A DNA stretch of 64,000 nt from Kluyvera genomosp. 3 (GTDB lineage Bacteria; Pseudomonadota; Gammaproteobacteria; Enterobacterales; Enterobacteriaceae), in assembly GCA_002211745.1 (NCBI GenBank), contig CP022114.1, positions 3,752,645 to 3,816,644 on the forward strand. Reading direction: 5' to 3'. Of this stretch, positions 1 to 9,151 are shown piece by piece. Below the pieces are notes generated by a model that was not told the origin of the DNA, made no database searches, and saw only the letters and a program-made list of their open reading frames with translations. The number at the start of each line of letters is the position of its first letter. Position 1 is the first letter of the stretch. Both the position numbers and the translations under genes were made by a program.

Positions 1-29
1 CATTAATCTGAGGCCCCTAAATGAAAAGC
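1..29 (-). ncRNA. sok: Sok-like antisense RNA, 5' part (cut by left edge)
   Basis: The minus strand here reads leftwards from a promoter at 36-64 and carries a stretch (ggggcctcag-attaatg) that resembles the start of E. coli SokC (aggaggcctcgg-gttgatg, from memory). It is antisense to the start of the mok-like leader, which is where Sok acts in hok/sok loci: it blocks mok translation and so hok, which is coupled to mok. The 3' end and terminator lie outside the window. Confidence 0.5.
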
Positions 30-74
30 AACATTAGGTTAGCCTCTTACCGACCTTCGGTCAAGGAGAAGTAG
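21..74 (+). CDS. mok: Mok-like leader peptide (17 codons)
   Basis: ATG at 21 opens a 17-codon frame ending in TAG at 72-74, three bases before the hok ATG. The last residues (VKEK-stop) and the following codons align with the MokC/HokC junction of E. coli (VKEKRAMK), but here the codon before the Ala-Met pair is a stop. The leader is therefore in frame with hok yet closed before it. The hok ribosome-binding site (aaggag, 63-68) lies inside the leader, so leader translation can open it. Short, so called by position and similarity only. Confidence 0.5.
   Translation: MKSNIRLASYRPSVKEK
36..64 (-). promoter_or_regulatory. Promoter of the Sok-like antisense RNA
   Basis: On the minus strand there is TTGACC (59-64), a 17-base spacer and TAACCT (36-41). 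This is a good sigma-70 layout, pointing left into the region antisense to the mok leader. Strong constitutive transcription of the antitoxin RNA is what the family requires; the activity itself is inferred. Confidence 0.5.
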
Positions 75-77
75 GCT

Positions 78-233
78 ATGAAGCGGAACAAGGTAGTAAT
101 TGTTGCCCTGATCGTCCTCTGTATTACCGTCGTGTTGTCGGTGCTGGTCACGCGCAAAGATCTTTGCGCGGTCCGTATTCGCAGCGGGCATACGGAGGTC
201 GCCGTCTTCACAGACTACGAATCTGTTAAGTAA
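78..233 (+). CDS. hok: Hok family type I toxin
   Basis: This 51-residue peptide has the full Hok/Gef layout: a basic N-terminus (MKRNK), one membrane segment at about residues 6-24 with the usual Cys15, then TRKDLC at 25-30 and a periplasmic tail with the conserved GHTEVAVF and YES residues. The closest family member I recall is E. coli HokC (Gef). When translated it inserts in the inner membrane and collapses the membrane potential. The AAGGAG site at 63-68 sets the ATG at 78. Synthesis should be coupled to the mok leader and repressed by the antisense RNA on the other strand. Frame intact. No partner genes to the left are visible because the window starts here. Confidence 0.88.
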   Translation: MKRNKVVIVALIVLCITVVLSVLVTRKDLCAVRIRSGHTEVAVFTDYESVK

Positions 234-240
234 GAGACCC

Positions 241-259
241 GGCGGGGAGCAATCCCGCC
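241..259 (+). other. Hairpin in the hok mRNA 3' region
   Basis: A perfect 6-bp stem (ggcggg / cccgcc) with a 7-base loop follows the hok stop by 7 bases. There is no T tract, so this is probably part of the folded 3' region of the hok mRNA and not a simple terminator. Confidence 0.4.
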
Positions 260-303
260 ACTCTTGATGTGGCCGAATATTCTCAACGCACCCAATTCTT
301 TCA

Positions 304-1057
304 CTAACTCACCAGCATCGCCTGTGCGCTATACAGCAAATCAAGATGGTCCCGGCACAGCGCCTCCAGCGACGTTCGCGACTGGTGGCTGGTCAAACTC
401 AGCGCCCCCAGTACAGCCTTCCCTATCGGCGAGCGGTACCGCAATCACCAGCATGCCAATTTCAAACTCCTGCTCGATGGTGGCGTACCCCTGACGACGA
501 ACCTGCGCGATGCGCTCCATTAATTGCGCGACGTCCGTCACCGTATAGGGTGTACGCTGCTCGCGGGTAATCCGCTGGAGTACCGCCTCGCATTCCGCTT
601 CCGGCAACGATGCCAGCCACAGACGGCCCCCGCCGTGCAATGCACCGGTACCCGCTCCCCAGGCGCACAGAGGTCGAGTTAAACGGCGTATGTTTGCTAC
701 GGGCGATATAAACCAGCTCGTTGTCATCAATGACCCCAACGGACGCATGTTCCTCGGTGCGGCTGGCGACGTACTCGACGATCGGCCGCACCATGCGCGG
801 GAACTGGGCAGAATCGACGTAAGCCTGGCCCAGACGGAGGTTTTTCGCCGTTAACCAGTAGTAACGTCCGTCGGTCGCCAGATAACCATCATGTACCAGC
901 GTCAGAAAAAAACGGCGGCGGCGCTTTGCGTCAGCCCGCTCATTTTCGCCGCTTGCGGCACCGTTAAGCGCGGGTTTGCCTTTGAGAAAAGCTGGATTAG
1001 CGCCAGCCCCTTTTGTAACCCCACGATCAGGTCGCGTTGATGAATCTCGTTTTGCAT
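304..1057 (-). CDS. IclR family transcriptional regulator (PcaR/PobR-like), frameshifted
   Basis: The ATG at 1057 opens an N-terminal winged helix (about residues 10-60, with LTVPQAAKMSGLTQ as the recognition region), followed by the IclR effector domain (GYLATDGRYYW, then SVGVIDDNELVYIARS and TTP-like RQGYATIEQEFEIGM). The read breaks near 918, 657, 627 and 405; restored length is about 252 aa, normal for IclR. It is divergent from the AroE-like operon, and a repeated TGCGAT operator lies between them, so it very probably controls that operon in response to the imported acid. Pca/Pob-type members often act as activators. The specific effector is unknown. The breaks look like missing bases in G/C runs. 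Confidence 0.82.
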
Positions 1058-1094
1058 AGTTGTTCACACTTTTGCAACATAGGGAGTCAATTAC

Positions 1095-1120
1095 TGCGAT
1101 TATCGCACTGTCGGTGCGAT
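1095..1120. promoter_or_regulatory. Candidate IclR operator: three TGCGAT repeats
   Basis: In the divergent intergenic region there are three copies of the same hexamer: TGCGAT (1095-1100), its inverted copy inside ATCGCAC (1102-1108) and GTGCGAT (1114-1120). The second and third form a perfect 7-bp inverted repeat with a 5-base spacer; the first and second form a 6-bp inverted repeat with a 1-base spacer. Acinetobacter PcaU and PobR operators are likewise a palindrome plus one extra direct repeat. Assignment to the adjacent regulator is inference. Confidence 0.6.
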
Positions 1121-1209
1121 TAACAACCAACCTGTCCGAATTCTGCGTTGTCGCTCACCGCTTCCGTTGAAATACTCAAGCAACAGTTTGTTAACAAGTG
1201 AGGTGAGCT

Positions 1210-2028
1210 ATGGTCAGCGGATTTACTCAGGTCGTCGCCGTAATCGGACATCCCATTACCCAGGTGAAATCACCGGAAAACTTTAACCACTACTTTGCCA
1301 GTCAGCATCTGGACAAGGTCATGATCCCTGTCGATATCGCGCCGGAAGCGGTTGCTGACTATCTGAACGCTCTGCGCGGCTGGCGCAACATGAGCGGCAT
1401 TCTGGTTACCGTGCCCCATAAACAGCGCGTCGCTGGATTGCTGGATACCCTGACGCCCCGCGCCCGCCATCTGAATGCGGTTAACGTGGTGCGTAAGTTG
1501 GCGGACGGGCGTTTAGAAGGCGACATGCTGGATGGTGTCGGCTTCCAGCGCGCCGCACAGGCGCATGGATTCCAGCCTGCGGGCAAGCGCGCCCTGCTTT
1601 CCGGCTGTGGCGGCGTCGGTAGCGCCATCGCCTGGGGCTATGTGAAGCGGGCATTCAAAGCCTGGCTCTCTACGATCGCGATGAGGCCAGCCGCCAGCGT
1701 CTGGAAAATCGCCTCGCCACCCACTTCCCAACCGTCCATCTCACCGCCCTGCCCGAATCACTGGCGGAGATCGATCTGCTGGTCAATGGTTCCCGGCAGG
1801 CATGGCGGGCTTCGATCCGCTGCCGTTAGATCCGACGTTGCTTGAAACATTAACCGCCGCCACCCACGTCGCCGACGTCGTAACGGCCCCCGTCATCACC
1901 CCGCTACTGGCCTTCGCCAGCGAGCGCGGATGTCGCACGCAAACCGGCCCGGAAATGGCGCTGGCGCAGATGGAACTCATGGGCAGTTCATCGGAGCTAT
2001 GCCTTCATCGCATGAGGCCGCCGCATGA
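1210..2028 (+). CDS. AroE-like (quinate/shikimate dehydrogenase family) oxidoreductase, frameshifted
   Basis: First gene of the catabolic operon. The N-terminal substrate domain has VIGHPITQVKSP, TVPHK with the catalytic Lys of the family, NAVN and GDMLDG holding the catalytic Asp; the nucleotide fold begins at SGCGGVGSA. Compared with biosynthetic AroE, the first Ser of the carboxylate-binding SxS motif is Val, and GDNTDG is GDMLDG, so the substrate is probably not plain shikimate. It should oxidise or reduce a ring hydroxyl next to a carboxylate with NAD(P). Single missing bases are inferred near 1630, 1795 and 1983; restored length is 273 aa. The TGA overlaps the next ATG by 4 bases. A housekeeping aroE elsewhere in the genome is expected, so this copy is accessory. 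Confidence 0.78.
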
Positions 2029-3718
2029 AAAGCTGGGATGTGATCGTCATCGGCAGCGGCGCGGCGGGGTTTGCCGCCGCCGTCACCGCCTGCTGCAAAG
2101 GGCTCTCCGTGCTGATGCTGGAAAAAGCGCCGCACTTTGGCGGCACCTCGGCAATTTCTGGCGGTGCGGTGTGGATTAACGACACCGATCAGGCCCGTGC
2201 TGCAGGAAAAAGTGGTGCGCCTGACGAGATGAAAACCTACCTGCACACCATCATCGGTGAGGCCAATTATCGTCCTGAGATAGTTGATGCCTTCGTGAAC
2301 GCAGGTCGCGAAGCGCTGGCTTTTCTCGAGCAGGAAGGCGCGGTGAAATATAGCCTGCGCCCGCTGTCGCCGGACTACTACCCGGATGAACCCGGCGCGG
2401 TCGACGTAGGCCGTGCGCTGGAAGTGGTGGAATATGATGGGCGCGAGTTGGGCGAGCATTTCACTACCTTACGCTCACCGCCGCCGGGAATGCTGCTGTT
2501 CGGCGGCATGATGGTTAATCGCGTCGATATTCAGCATTTCCTCGATATGCGCCGCTCGTGGCGCTCGTTCCGCCACTGCACAAAACTGTTGTTGCGCTAT
2601 GGTCGCGATCGTCTGCGTCATCATCGTGGTACCCGTCTGGCGATGGGTAACGCGCTGATTGCCCGTATGGCCGCGCTGGCGCTGCGCAAAGGGTTGACGC
2701 TGGAACTGAACGTCACGGTGAAATCGTTAATTGAACAGAACGGCCGCGTGACCGGCGTGGAAATTGCGCGCGACGGTAAATCACTGGCCCTGTATGCTCG
2801 CCGCGGCGTCGTACTGGCTGCCGGTGGTTTCGCCGCCGGACGTATAGCGCCGCAGTTCCGTCCCGCCACCCAGCAGCACTACACCATGTCGCCTGCCACA
2901 AACGACGGGGCAGCGTTTCAACTGGGGCTGGGCGTAGATGCCCGCCAGGGTGCCGACCTGCCATCGAACTTTTTCTGGGCGCCTGTTTCCGTACTGCGCC
3001 GTCCGGACGGCAGCGAGGAGCGTTTCCCGCATCTGGTCACCGACCGCGCCAAGCCGGGCGTGATTGCCGTCAACCAGCGCGGTGTACGCTTCGTCAATGA
3101 GTCCAACTCCTACCATCATTTCGCCAGTGCCATGCAGCAGCAGCCGGAGAACGCCCCTGCTATCTGCTATGCGATGCCCAGGCGATGAAGCGCTATGGAC
3201 TGGGGCTGGCACGCCCGGCACCGGTCAACAACGACGCGCTGGTGAGCGCTGGTTATCTGCATCAGGCGCAGAGTCTGGGCGAACTGGCGCAGCAGTTAGG
3301 CCTTGACCCGCAGCAGCTTGAACACACCGTCGCCCGCTATAACCGCGACGCCGCCAACGGCAGCGATCCGCAATTTCACAAGGGTGGAAACAGCTATAAC
3401 CGCGCCATGGGCGATGCGGCGCACAGCCCAAACCCTTGCAACGCGCCGCTATTAAGCGCGCCGTTTTATGCCATCAAACTCTTTACCGGCGATTTAGGCA
3501 CCTCGCGCGGGCTGGTCACCACCGCCGACGCGCAGGTGATTAACCAGCAGGGTCAGCCTATCGATGGGCTCTATGCCGTCGGCAACGATATGGATTCGAT
3601 GATGGCAGGCACCTATCCCGGCCCTGGCATTACCCTTGGCCCGGCGCTCACGTTTGGCTATCTGGCCGCCCTGCATATGACTCAGACCTCACCATACACT
3701 TCAGGAGAAACATCATGA
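2025..3718 (+). CDS. FAD-dependent oxidoreductase, KstD / fumarate-reductase flavoprotein family (copy 1), one frameshift
   Basis: Dinucleotide-binding GSGAAG sits near residue 11, followed by EKAPHFGGTSAISGG, and the C-terminus carries GLYAVGND and YPGPGITLGPALTFGYLAA, the signature shared by 3-ketosteroid 1-dehydrogenases and urocanate/fumarate reductase flavoproteins. Such enzymes move hydride between FAD and a C-C bond next to a carbonyl. No heme, FMN-attachment or twin-arginine region is seen, so it is probably cytoplasmic. One base is missing near 3170; restored length 564 aa. It overlaps the genes before and after by 4 bases. With the AroE-like enzyme it could desaturate a keto-cyclohexane or cyclohexene acid; substrate and electron acceptor are unknown. 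Confidence 0.82.
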
Positions 3719-4035
3719 TCTACGAAAAACGTACTTACACCATCAATCCACTGAAGATGGCTGACTGGCTGGCGCTGTACAAAAGCGACGCCTACGCGGT
3801 GCAGACCGAGCATCTCGGCAAGCTGATTGGCTTCTTCTTCACCGAGATCGGCGTGGTGAATCAGGTCGTTCATATCTGGGCTTACGAAAGCCTGGACGAC
3901 CGTCTGGTGCGCCGCGCGCGCATGGCGCAGGACGAGCGCTGGCTGACCTTTTCACGTAAAAATCGCGAGCTGGCAGCGGTTGAACGTCTGGAGTCGGTGC
4001 TGATGCGCCCGACCGATTTCTCTCCGCTGCAATAA
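3715..4035 (+). CDS. NIPSNAP family protein
   Basis: The 106-residue protein starts MIYEKRTYTI, the beta-strand opening typical of NIPSNAP ferredoxin-like (dimeric alpha-beta barrel) domains, and contains GFFFTEIG and VVHIWAYES, the usual family core. No catalytic residue is known for the family; members often sit in catabolic operons and may bind small ligands. Frame intact. It overlaps flavoprotein copy 1 by 4 bases and is followed 10 bases later by copy 2, so it is translated together with both. A role as a small partner or ligand-binding subunit of the flavoproteins is inference. Confidence 0.8.
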   Translation: MIYEKRTYTINPLKMADWLALYKSDAYAVQTEHLGKLIGFFFTEIGVVNQVVHIWAYESLDDRLVRRARMAQDERWLTFSRKNRELAAVERLESVLMRPTDFSPLQ

Positions 4036-4045
4036 GGAGTCGCGC

Positions 4046-5735
4046 ATGAGCAGGCTCGTTGAGGTGGATATGCTGGTTATCGGCTCCGGCGCGGCGGGCT
4101 GTCTGCCGCCGTAACCGCGGCGCTGCACGGCGCCCGGGTGCTGGTCGCCGAAAAAGAGTCGACGATTGGCGGCACCAGCGCCTGGTCCGGCGGCTGGCTG
4201 TGGATCCCGCAAAATCCGCTTGCCCGAGAAGAAGGCATTATCGAGGATGACGCGGCGCCGCTGGCCTATCTACAGGCCGAGATGGAGGGCGTCCAGCCGA
4301 TGCGCGTCTGCGGACTTTTTTGCGTTATGGGCCGGAGATGGTGGAATTTTTCCGTCGCCGTACCGCCGTGCAGTTCCTCTCCGGCAGCAAAATGCCGGAC
4401 TTTCACAATAGCCGCGGCTCCGCCAACGGCGGTCGTTCGGTGACCGCCCAACCCTATGATGCTCGCGGGCTGGGCGACTGGCTGCATCGCCTGCGGCCGC
4501 CGCTGGAGACCATCAGCCTCGCCGGGATGGGCATCGCGGGAGGGACGGATATGGCGCACTTTTTTAACGCGACGCGTTCACCGCGTTCCGCGCTGTATGC
4601 CGCTCGACGCCTTGCCCGTCACGGCTGGCAGCGACTACGTTACGGGCGTGGTCGTTATCTGGTGAACGGCAACGCGCTGGTGGCGCGCCTGCTGCGTTCG
4701 GCGCTCGACGCCAACGTCCATTTTCAACTCAATGCGCCGGTGACGCGGTTATTACAGGACGCCAGCGGTATCACTGGCGCCATTCTCTGTAGCGATGACG
4801 GCGAGATTCAGGTTAACGCTCGCGCGGTGGTGCTGGCCTGCGGCGGCTTTCCACATGACAAACAGCGATTGGCAGAACAGGTGCCGCACGCGGCGCAGGG
4901 CTATGGTCACTTCTCCGCCGCGCCGCCGGGCAATCAGGGCGATGGCATTCGCCTTGGTGAAACCGTGGGCGGGCAGTTTGACGATTCACTTAAGCACCCG
5001 ATGGCGTGGGCACCGGTCTCCCGCGTGTCACTGGCCAGTGGAATACAGCTGGCGTTTCCGCATCTTGTTGAACGTGCCAAGCCGGGTTTATCGCGGTGCG
5101 CGATAACGGCAAACGCTTCGTCAATGAAGCCGACTCGTATCATGACTTTATCGCCGCGTTGCTCAAGGCGACGCCGGAGGGAGAAAAACCGACGGCCTGG
5201 CTGATCGCCGACAGCCGCGCGCTGCACCGCTACGGCCTTGGCCACGCGCGCCCACACCTTTCCCGATAAAAGCCTGGCTGCGTACCGGCTACCTGCAAAG
5301 CGGCAACACGCTGACGGAGCTGGCACAAAAATGCGGCATCGACGGTTCAGCGCTCAGCGATACCGTCGCTCGCTTTAACGGCTTCGCCCGTCAGGCTCGC
5401 GATGACGACTTCCAACGCGGCGCATCGGCCTACAACCTCGCGCAGGGCGACGCCCGCCACCAGCCTAGCCCGACGCTGGGTACGCTGGAACAGGCGCCGT
5501 ATTACGCGGTGCGAATTCTTCCCGGCTCGCTCGGTTCCTTCAGCGGACTGAAAACCGATGAACAGGCGCGCGTGCTGGACGCCGAACAACAGCCGATCCC
5601 GGATTATTTGCCGTGGGTAACGATATGTCGAGCGTGATGCAGGGGTTCTACCCCAGCGGCGGCATCACGCTTGGCCCTGCCATGACCTTTGGTTATCTGG
5701 TGGGAAAAAACCTGGCCGCAAACATAACATCTTAA
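4046..5735 (+). CDS. FAD-dependent oxidoreductase, KstD / fumarate-reductase flavoprotein family (copy 2), frameshifted
   Basis: A diverged paralogue of the flavoprotein just upstream. It has the same VIGSGAAG FAD motif, EKESTIGGTSAWSGG, a central LVNGNALVARLL and the C-terminal AVGNDMSSVMQGFYP followed by GGITLGPAMTFGYL. Breaks near 4104, 4318, 5087, 5253 and 5605 are each repaired by one base; the restored length, about 564 aa, equals that of copy 1. The ATG at 4046 has a good AAGGAG site. Having two different enzymes of this family in one operon suggests two successive ring dehydrogenations, or a heterodimer. Neither can be settled from sequence. Confidence 0.8.
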
Positions 5736-5810
5736 AAAAATTACGCATTTAGCCAGGGAAAGGCGCCAAACATAACAAAAAATCTTACCTGCAACTGTAC
5801 TGGAGTCTGT

Positions 5811-6612
5811 ATGAATATGCGTTCCCTCTCGCTAGCAGCACTCACCGTGCTGGACGTTTCACCGCCGGAACAGGTGCGTATCGCCGCGCTCACCGGCTAC
5901 AGCCACGTGGGTATTCGTCTGTTGCCCGCAACGCCTGATGACCCTGACTACGACATGCTCGGCGATACGCCGACGGTACGCGAAACCCTGGCCGCGCTAC
6001 GCGATACCGGGATACGCGTTTCCGACGTGGAGATTGTGCGCCTGACGCCGGACTTCAACCTTGATGCGCTGCGTCCGTTCCTCGAAACCGCCGCCCGGCT
6101 GGAGGCCCAGCAGGTGCTGGTGGCCGGCAATGACGATAACCTGCGCCGCTGCGCGGACAACCTTGCCCGGCTGGCGCAGGCCGGAGAAGACTATGGCCTG
6201 ACCATGAATCTGGAGCCGATGCCGTGGACCCATCTTCCCACGCTCGCCTCCGCGCAGAAGTTAATTGCCGCCAGCGGACAGCACAACGTTGGCATCCTCG
6301 TCGATGCCATCCACTTCTGGCGCGCGGGTGAGTCACTGGACGCATTGCGTGCGCTGGCGCCACAGCAACTGAACTACATGCAGCTGTGCGATGCCCCGGC
6401 GCGAATACCCACAGACACCGGAGAACTGATTTACCAGGCCCGCTGCGCACGCCGGGTACCAGGCGAAGGCGAGCTGGATTTGCGCGGTCTGCTGGCGGCA
6501 TTACCGCCCACGCTGCCGGTTTCGCTGGAAGTCCCGCTGGACGGGCTCAGGGGCTCTACCGGCACAACAACGCGCAGCGCTGCTGTTTAACGCGGCACAA
6601 TCCTTCCTGTAA
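5811..6612 (+). CDS. Sugar-phosphate isomerase/epimerase-like TIM barrel, frameshifted near 3' end
   Basis: Xylose-isomerase-like TIM barrel (AP endonuclease 2 superfamily). Likely metal ligands are in NLEPMPWT, the VDAIHFWR segment, MQLCDAP and SLEVPLDG. Relatives include inosose dehydratases, hydroxypyruvate isomerases and 3-dehydroshikimate dehydratases of the QuiC type. Next to an AroE-like enzyme and an aromatic-acid transporter, a dehydratase or isomerase acting on a ring ketone is most plausible. The open frame runs to 6590, but adding one base near 6552 and one near 6580 gives the natural end LLFNAAQSFL-stop at 6612, restored length 267 aa. A 75-base gap separates it from flavoprotein copy 2; the transporter starts 13 bases after it. 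Confidence 0.75.
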
Positions 6613-6625
6613 ACAGGAGTACGCT

Positions 6626-7989
6626 ATGTCACAGACACAACGCCTGGATGTCAGAGAGTTAATCAATTCCAACCCGCTCAGCCGCTACCAGAAGCTGGTT
6701 ATTTTCCTTGGTTTTTGCGTCATCGCGCTGGACGGTTTCGATATCGCCATCATGGGTTTTATCGCCCCCACGCTTAAACAAGAGTGGGGCGTCAGCAACC
6801 ACGAGCTGGGCTTTGTCATCAGTACCGCGCTGATTGGCCTTGCGCTGGGCGCGCTTTTCTCCGGCCCGCTCGCAGATTGGCTGGGGCGCAAGAAAATCAT
6901 CATCAACAGCGTCTTTTTCTTCGGTTTCTGGACCGTGGCGACGGCTTTTTCCCAGAACATTGAGCAGATGATCTTTTTCCGCTTTATGACCGGCCTCGGA
7001 CTGGGCGCGGCGATGCCAAACATGAGCACGCTGGTGTCGGAATACGCACCTGAGCGCAAACGCTCGTTTATCATCACCGTCATTTTCTGCGGTTTCACCT
7101 TCGGTGCCGCCATTGGCGGGTTTGCCGCATCATGGCTTATCCCGCAGTTCGGCTGGCACTCACTGATGGCGCTGGGCGGCATACTGCCGCTGCTGTTTGC
7201 CCCATTCTTATCTGGAAACTGCCGGAGTCCGCGCGTTTTCTGGTAATCAAGCAGGCGCCTGCCGCGCGGATCCACGCCATCCTTCAGCGTTTTTACCCCG
7301 GCCAGGTGAGTGAAAACGTGCAATTTATTTTGCCGCAGCAGCCAATCAAAAGCAGCGCCATGCGCATTGTTCTGTCGCGCGAGTACCTGTTCGGTTCGCT
7401 GATGCTGTGGTTGGTCTATTTTATGGGGCTGTTTCTGGTCTATATCCTCGGCAGTTGGTTACCAACACTGGTAAAAGAGATTGGCCTGACCGTCAGTCAG
7501 GCCGCAATCATGACCGCCATTTATCAGGCGGGCGGCACCGTCGGTTCACTGTTTGCCGGCTGGCTGATGGATCGAATTGATCCGCATCGGGCGCTGGGCG
7601 TCATTTTCGCCGTGGGCGGATTATTCACCATGGCGATTGGCTACGCGGGGGTGAATTTCCCGCTGCTGTGCCTGCTGGCCTTCGTTAGCGGCGCGTGTCT
7701 GAACGGCGCGAATACCGGGATGAACGCCCTTTCCGCTCGCTTCTATCCCACGCAGGCTCGCGCCACCGGATCCAGTTGGATGCACGGCGTTGGCCGCATC
7801 GGCGCCATTCTTAGCGCCTTCGCGGGTGCAGAAATGCTGGCGCTGGGGCTCGATTTTAAATCGGTGTTCCTGATCCTCGGCATTCCAGCGGCATTAACCG
7901 TACTCGGTCTGGCCGCTAAAGGGTACTGGGCAGCAGGCCCGGTCGACGCTCGCTCATCTCTCCCTACCACGCTGCGGAGCCCATCATGA
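6626..7989 (+). CDS. MFS transporter, aromatic acid:H+ symporter (AAHS) family, one frameshift
   Basis: Twelve predicted membrane segments. The first loop carries ALDGFDIAIMGFIAPTL, the AAHS signature in which the Asp residues are needed for transport in PcaK and BenK, and GPLADWLGRKK is the MFS loop 2-3 motif. The family imports benzoates, protocatechuate, shikimate-like and other ring acids with protons. One base is missing near 7205; restored length 454 aa. An AGGAGT site precedes the ATG by 7 bases. It is the only transporter in the operon, so it probably defines the substrate class, a hydroxylated ring carboxylate. Its TGA overlaps the start of the next gene by 4 bases. Confidence 0.85.
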
Positions 7990-8995
7990 ATCGTATTCGT
8001 CTTGCCGTTATTGGCGCTGGCGCCATCGGACGTAAACATATTGAGGTGATCAATCAAACGCCGCAGGCCGAGCTGGTCGCCCTGGCCGATCCGTCGCCAC
8101 AAGCGCAGGCGCTGGCAAAATCACTCGGCGTGGCGTGGTATGCCGACATCAACGATATGCTGGATCAGGCCAGGCCGCAGGGCGTGATTAACGCAACGCC
8201 GAACACTCTGCACGTGCCGTGCGCCATTGCCTGCGTGGAGCGGGGGATCCCGGTGCTGGTTGAGAAACCGGTCGCCGAGTCTCCGGAGCGCGCGCGAGAA
8301 CTGGTGGATGCGGCAATAAGGCACGGCGTCCCGGTGCTGGTCGGCCACCATCGTCGGCACAATGCGCTGACGGCGGCGGCAAAGTCGCTTATCGATAGCG
8401 GCGAACTGGGGCAGATTGTTGCCGTTTCGGCGCACTGGATCCTGCAAAAACCGAACGACTACTTCGATGTCGCCTGGCGACGGGAACCGGGAGCCGGGCC
8501 GCTACTGGTGAATCTGGTGCACGATATCGATCTGTTGCGTTATCTGCTGGGGGAGATTGACGATGTGCAGGCGATGACCAGCAACGCCGGGCGCGGCTTC
8601 GCCAACGAAGACAGCGCGGTGGTCAACCTGCGCTTCGCCTGCGGCGCGCTGGGCAGCGCGGTGCTGAGCGACTGCGGCGTCAGCCCGTGGAGCTGGGAGA
8701 TGAACTCGGCGGAGAACGCAGTCTACGCGCATACCGCGGAAAACTGCTATCTGATCTCCGGCAGCAAGGGGCGCTGGCGATTCCGCAGATGCGCTGGTGG
8801 CGCTACGGCGAGCAGAGCGGTTGGCACGCCCCGCTGTTGCAGGAGACGCTGGCCGTCGAGCCCATCGACCCGTTTATTTTGCAGCTGCGTCATTTCCTGC
8901 AGGTGATTCGCGGTGAGGCAACGCCAATCATTGATGCGGCAGATGCGTTACGCTCGCTGGAAGTGATCGACGCGATCCGCCAGCAGGCGGCCTGA
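7986..8995 (+). CDS. Gfo/Idh/MocA family oxidoreductase, one frameshift
   Basis: The N-terminal Rossmann fold has VIGAGAIGRKH, and the conserved EKP of the catalytic region appears as VLVEKPVAES. The C-terminal substrate domain includes LVNLVHDIDLLRYLLGE, with the family Asp/His. Members oxidise hydroxyls of sugars, inositols and related polyols with NAD(P). One missing G near 8773 restores 336 aa. It is the last gene of the operon, overlapping the transporter stop by 4 bases and followed by a hairpin. In this setting it may handle a second ring hydroxyl or an inosose-like intermediate; the substrate is unknown. Confidence 0.82.
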
Positions 8996-9005
8996 TCGGA
9001 GACTG

Positions 9006-9030
9006 ACCCGGCGGTTTCAGGCCGCCGGGT
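9006..9030 (+). terminator. Probable terminator of the catabolic operon
   Basis: A perfect 9-bp stem (acccggcgg / ccgccgggt) with a 7-base loop starts 11 bases after the operon's last stop. The T tract is weak (ttatcactt), so termination strength is uncertain. Confidence 0.6.
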
Positions 9031-9151
9031 TATCACTTATGCTGCTATTCCGCACAAATGATTCAATAATGTAATATTTGTTAATTAACCCTCTGTTTAC
9101 CCTTCTCTCTCCCCGCACTACACTACTCCCAGCTTTTATATAGAGGTGGGA

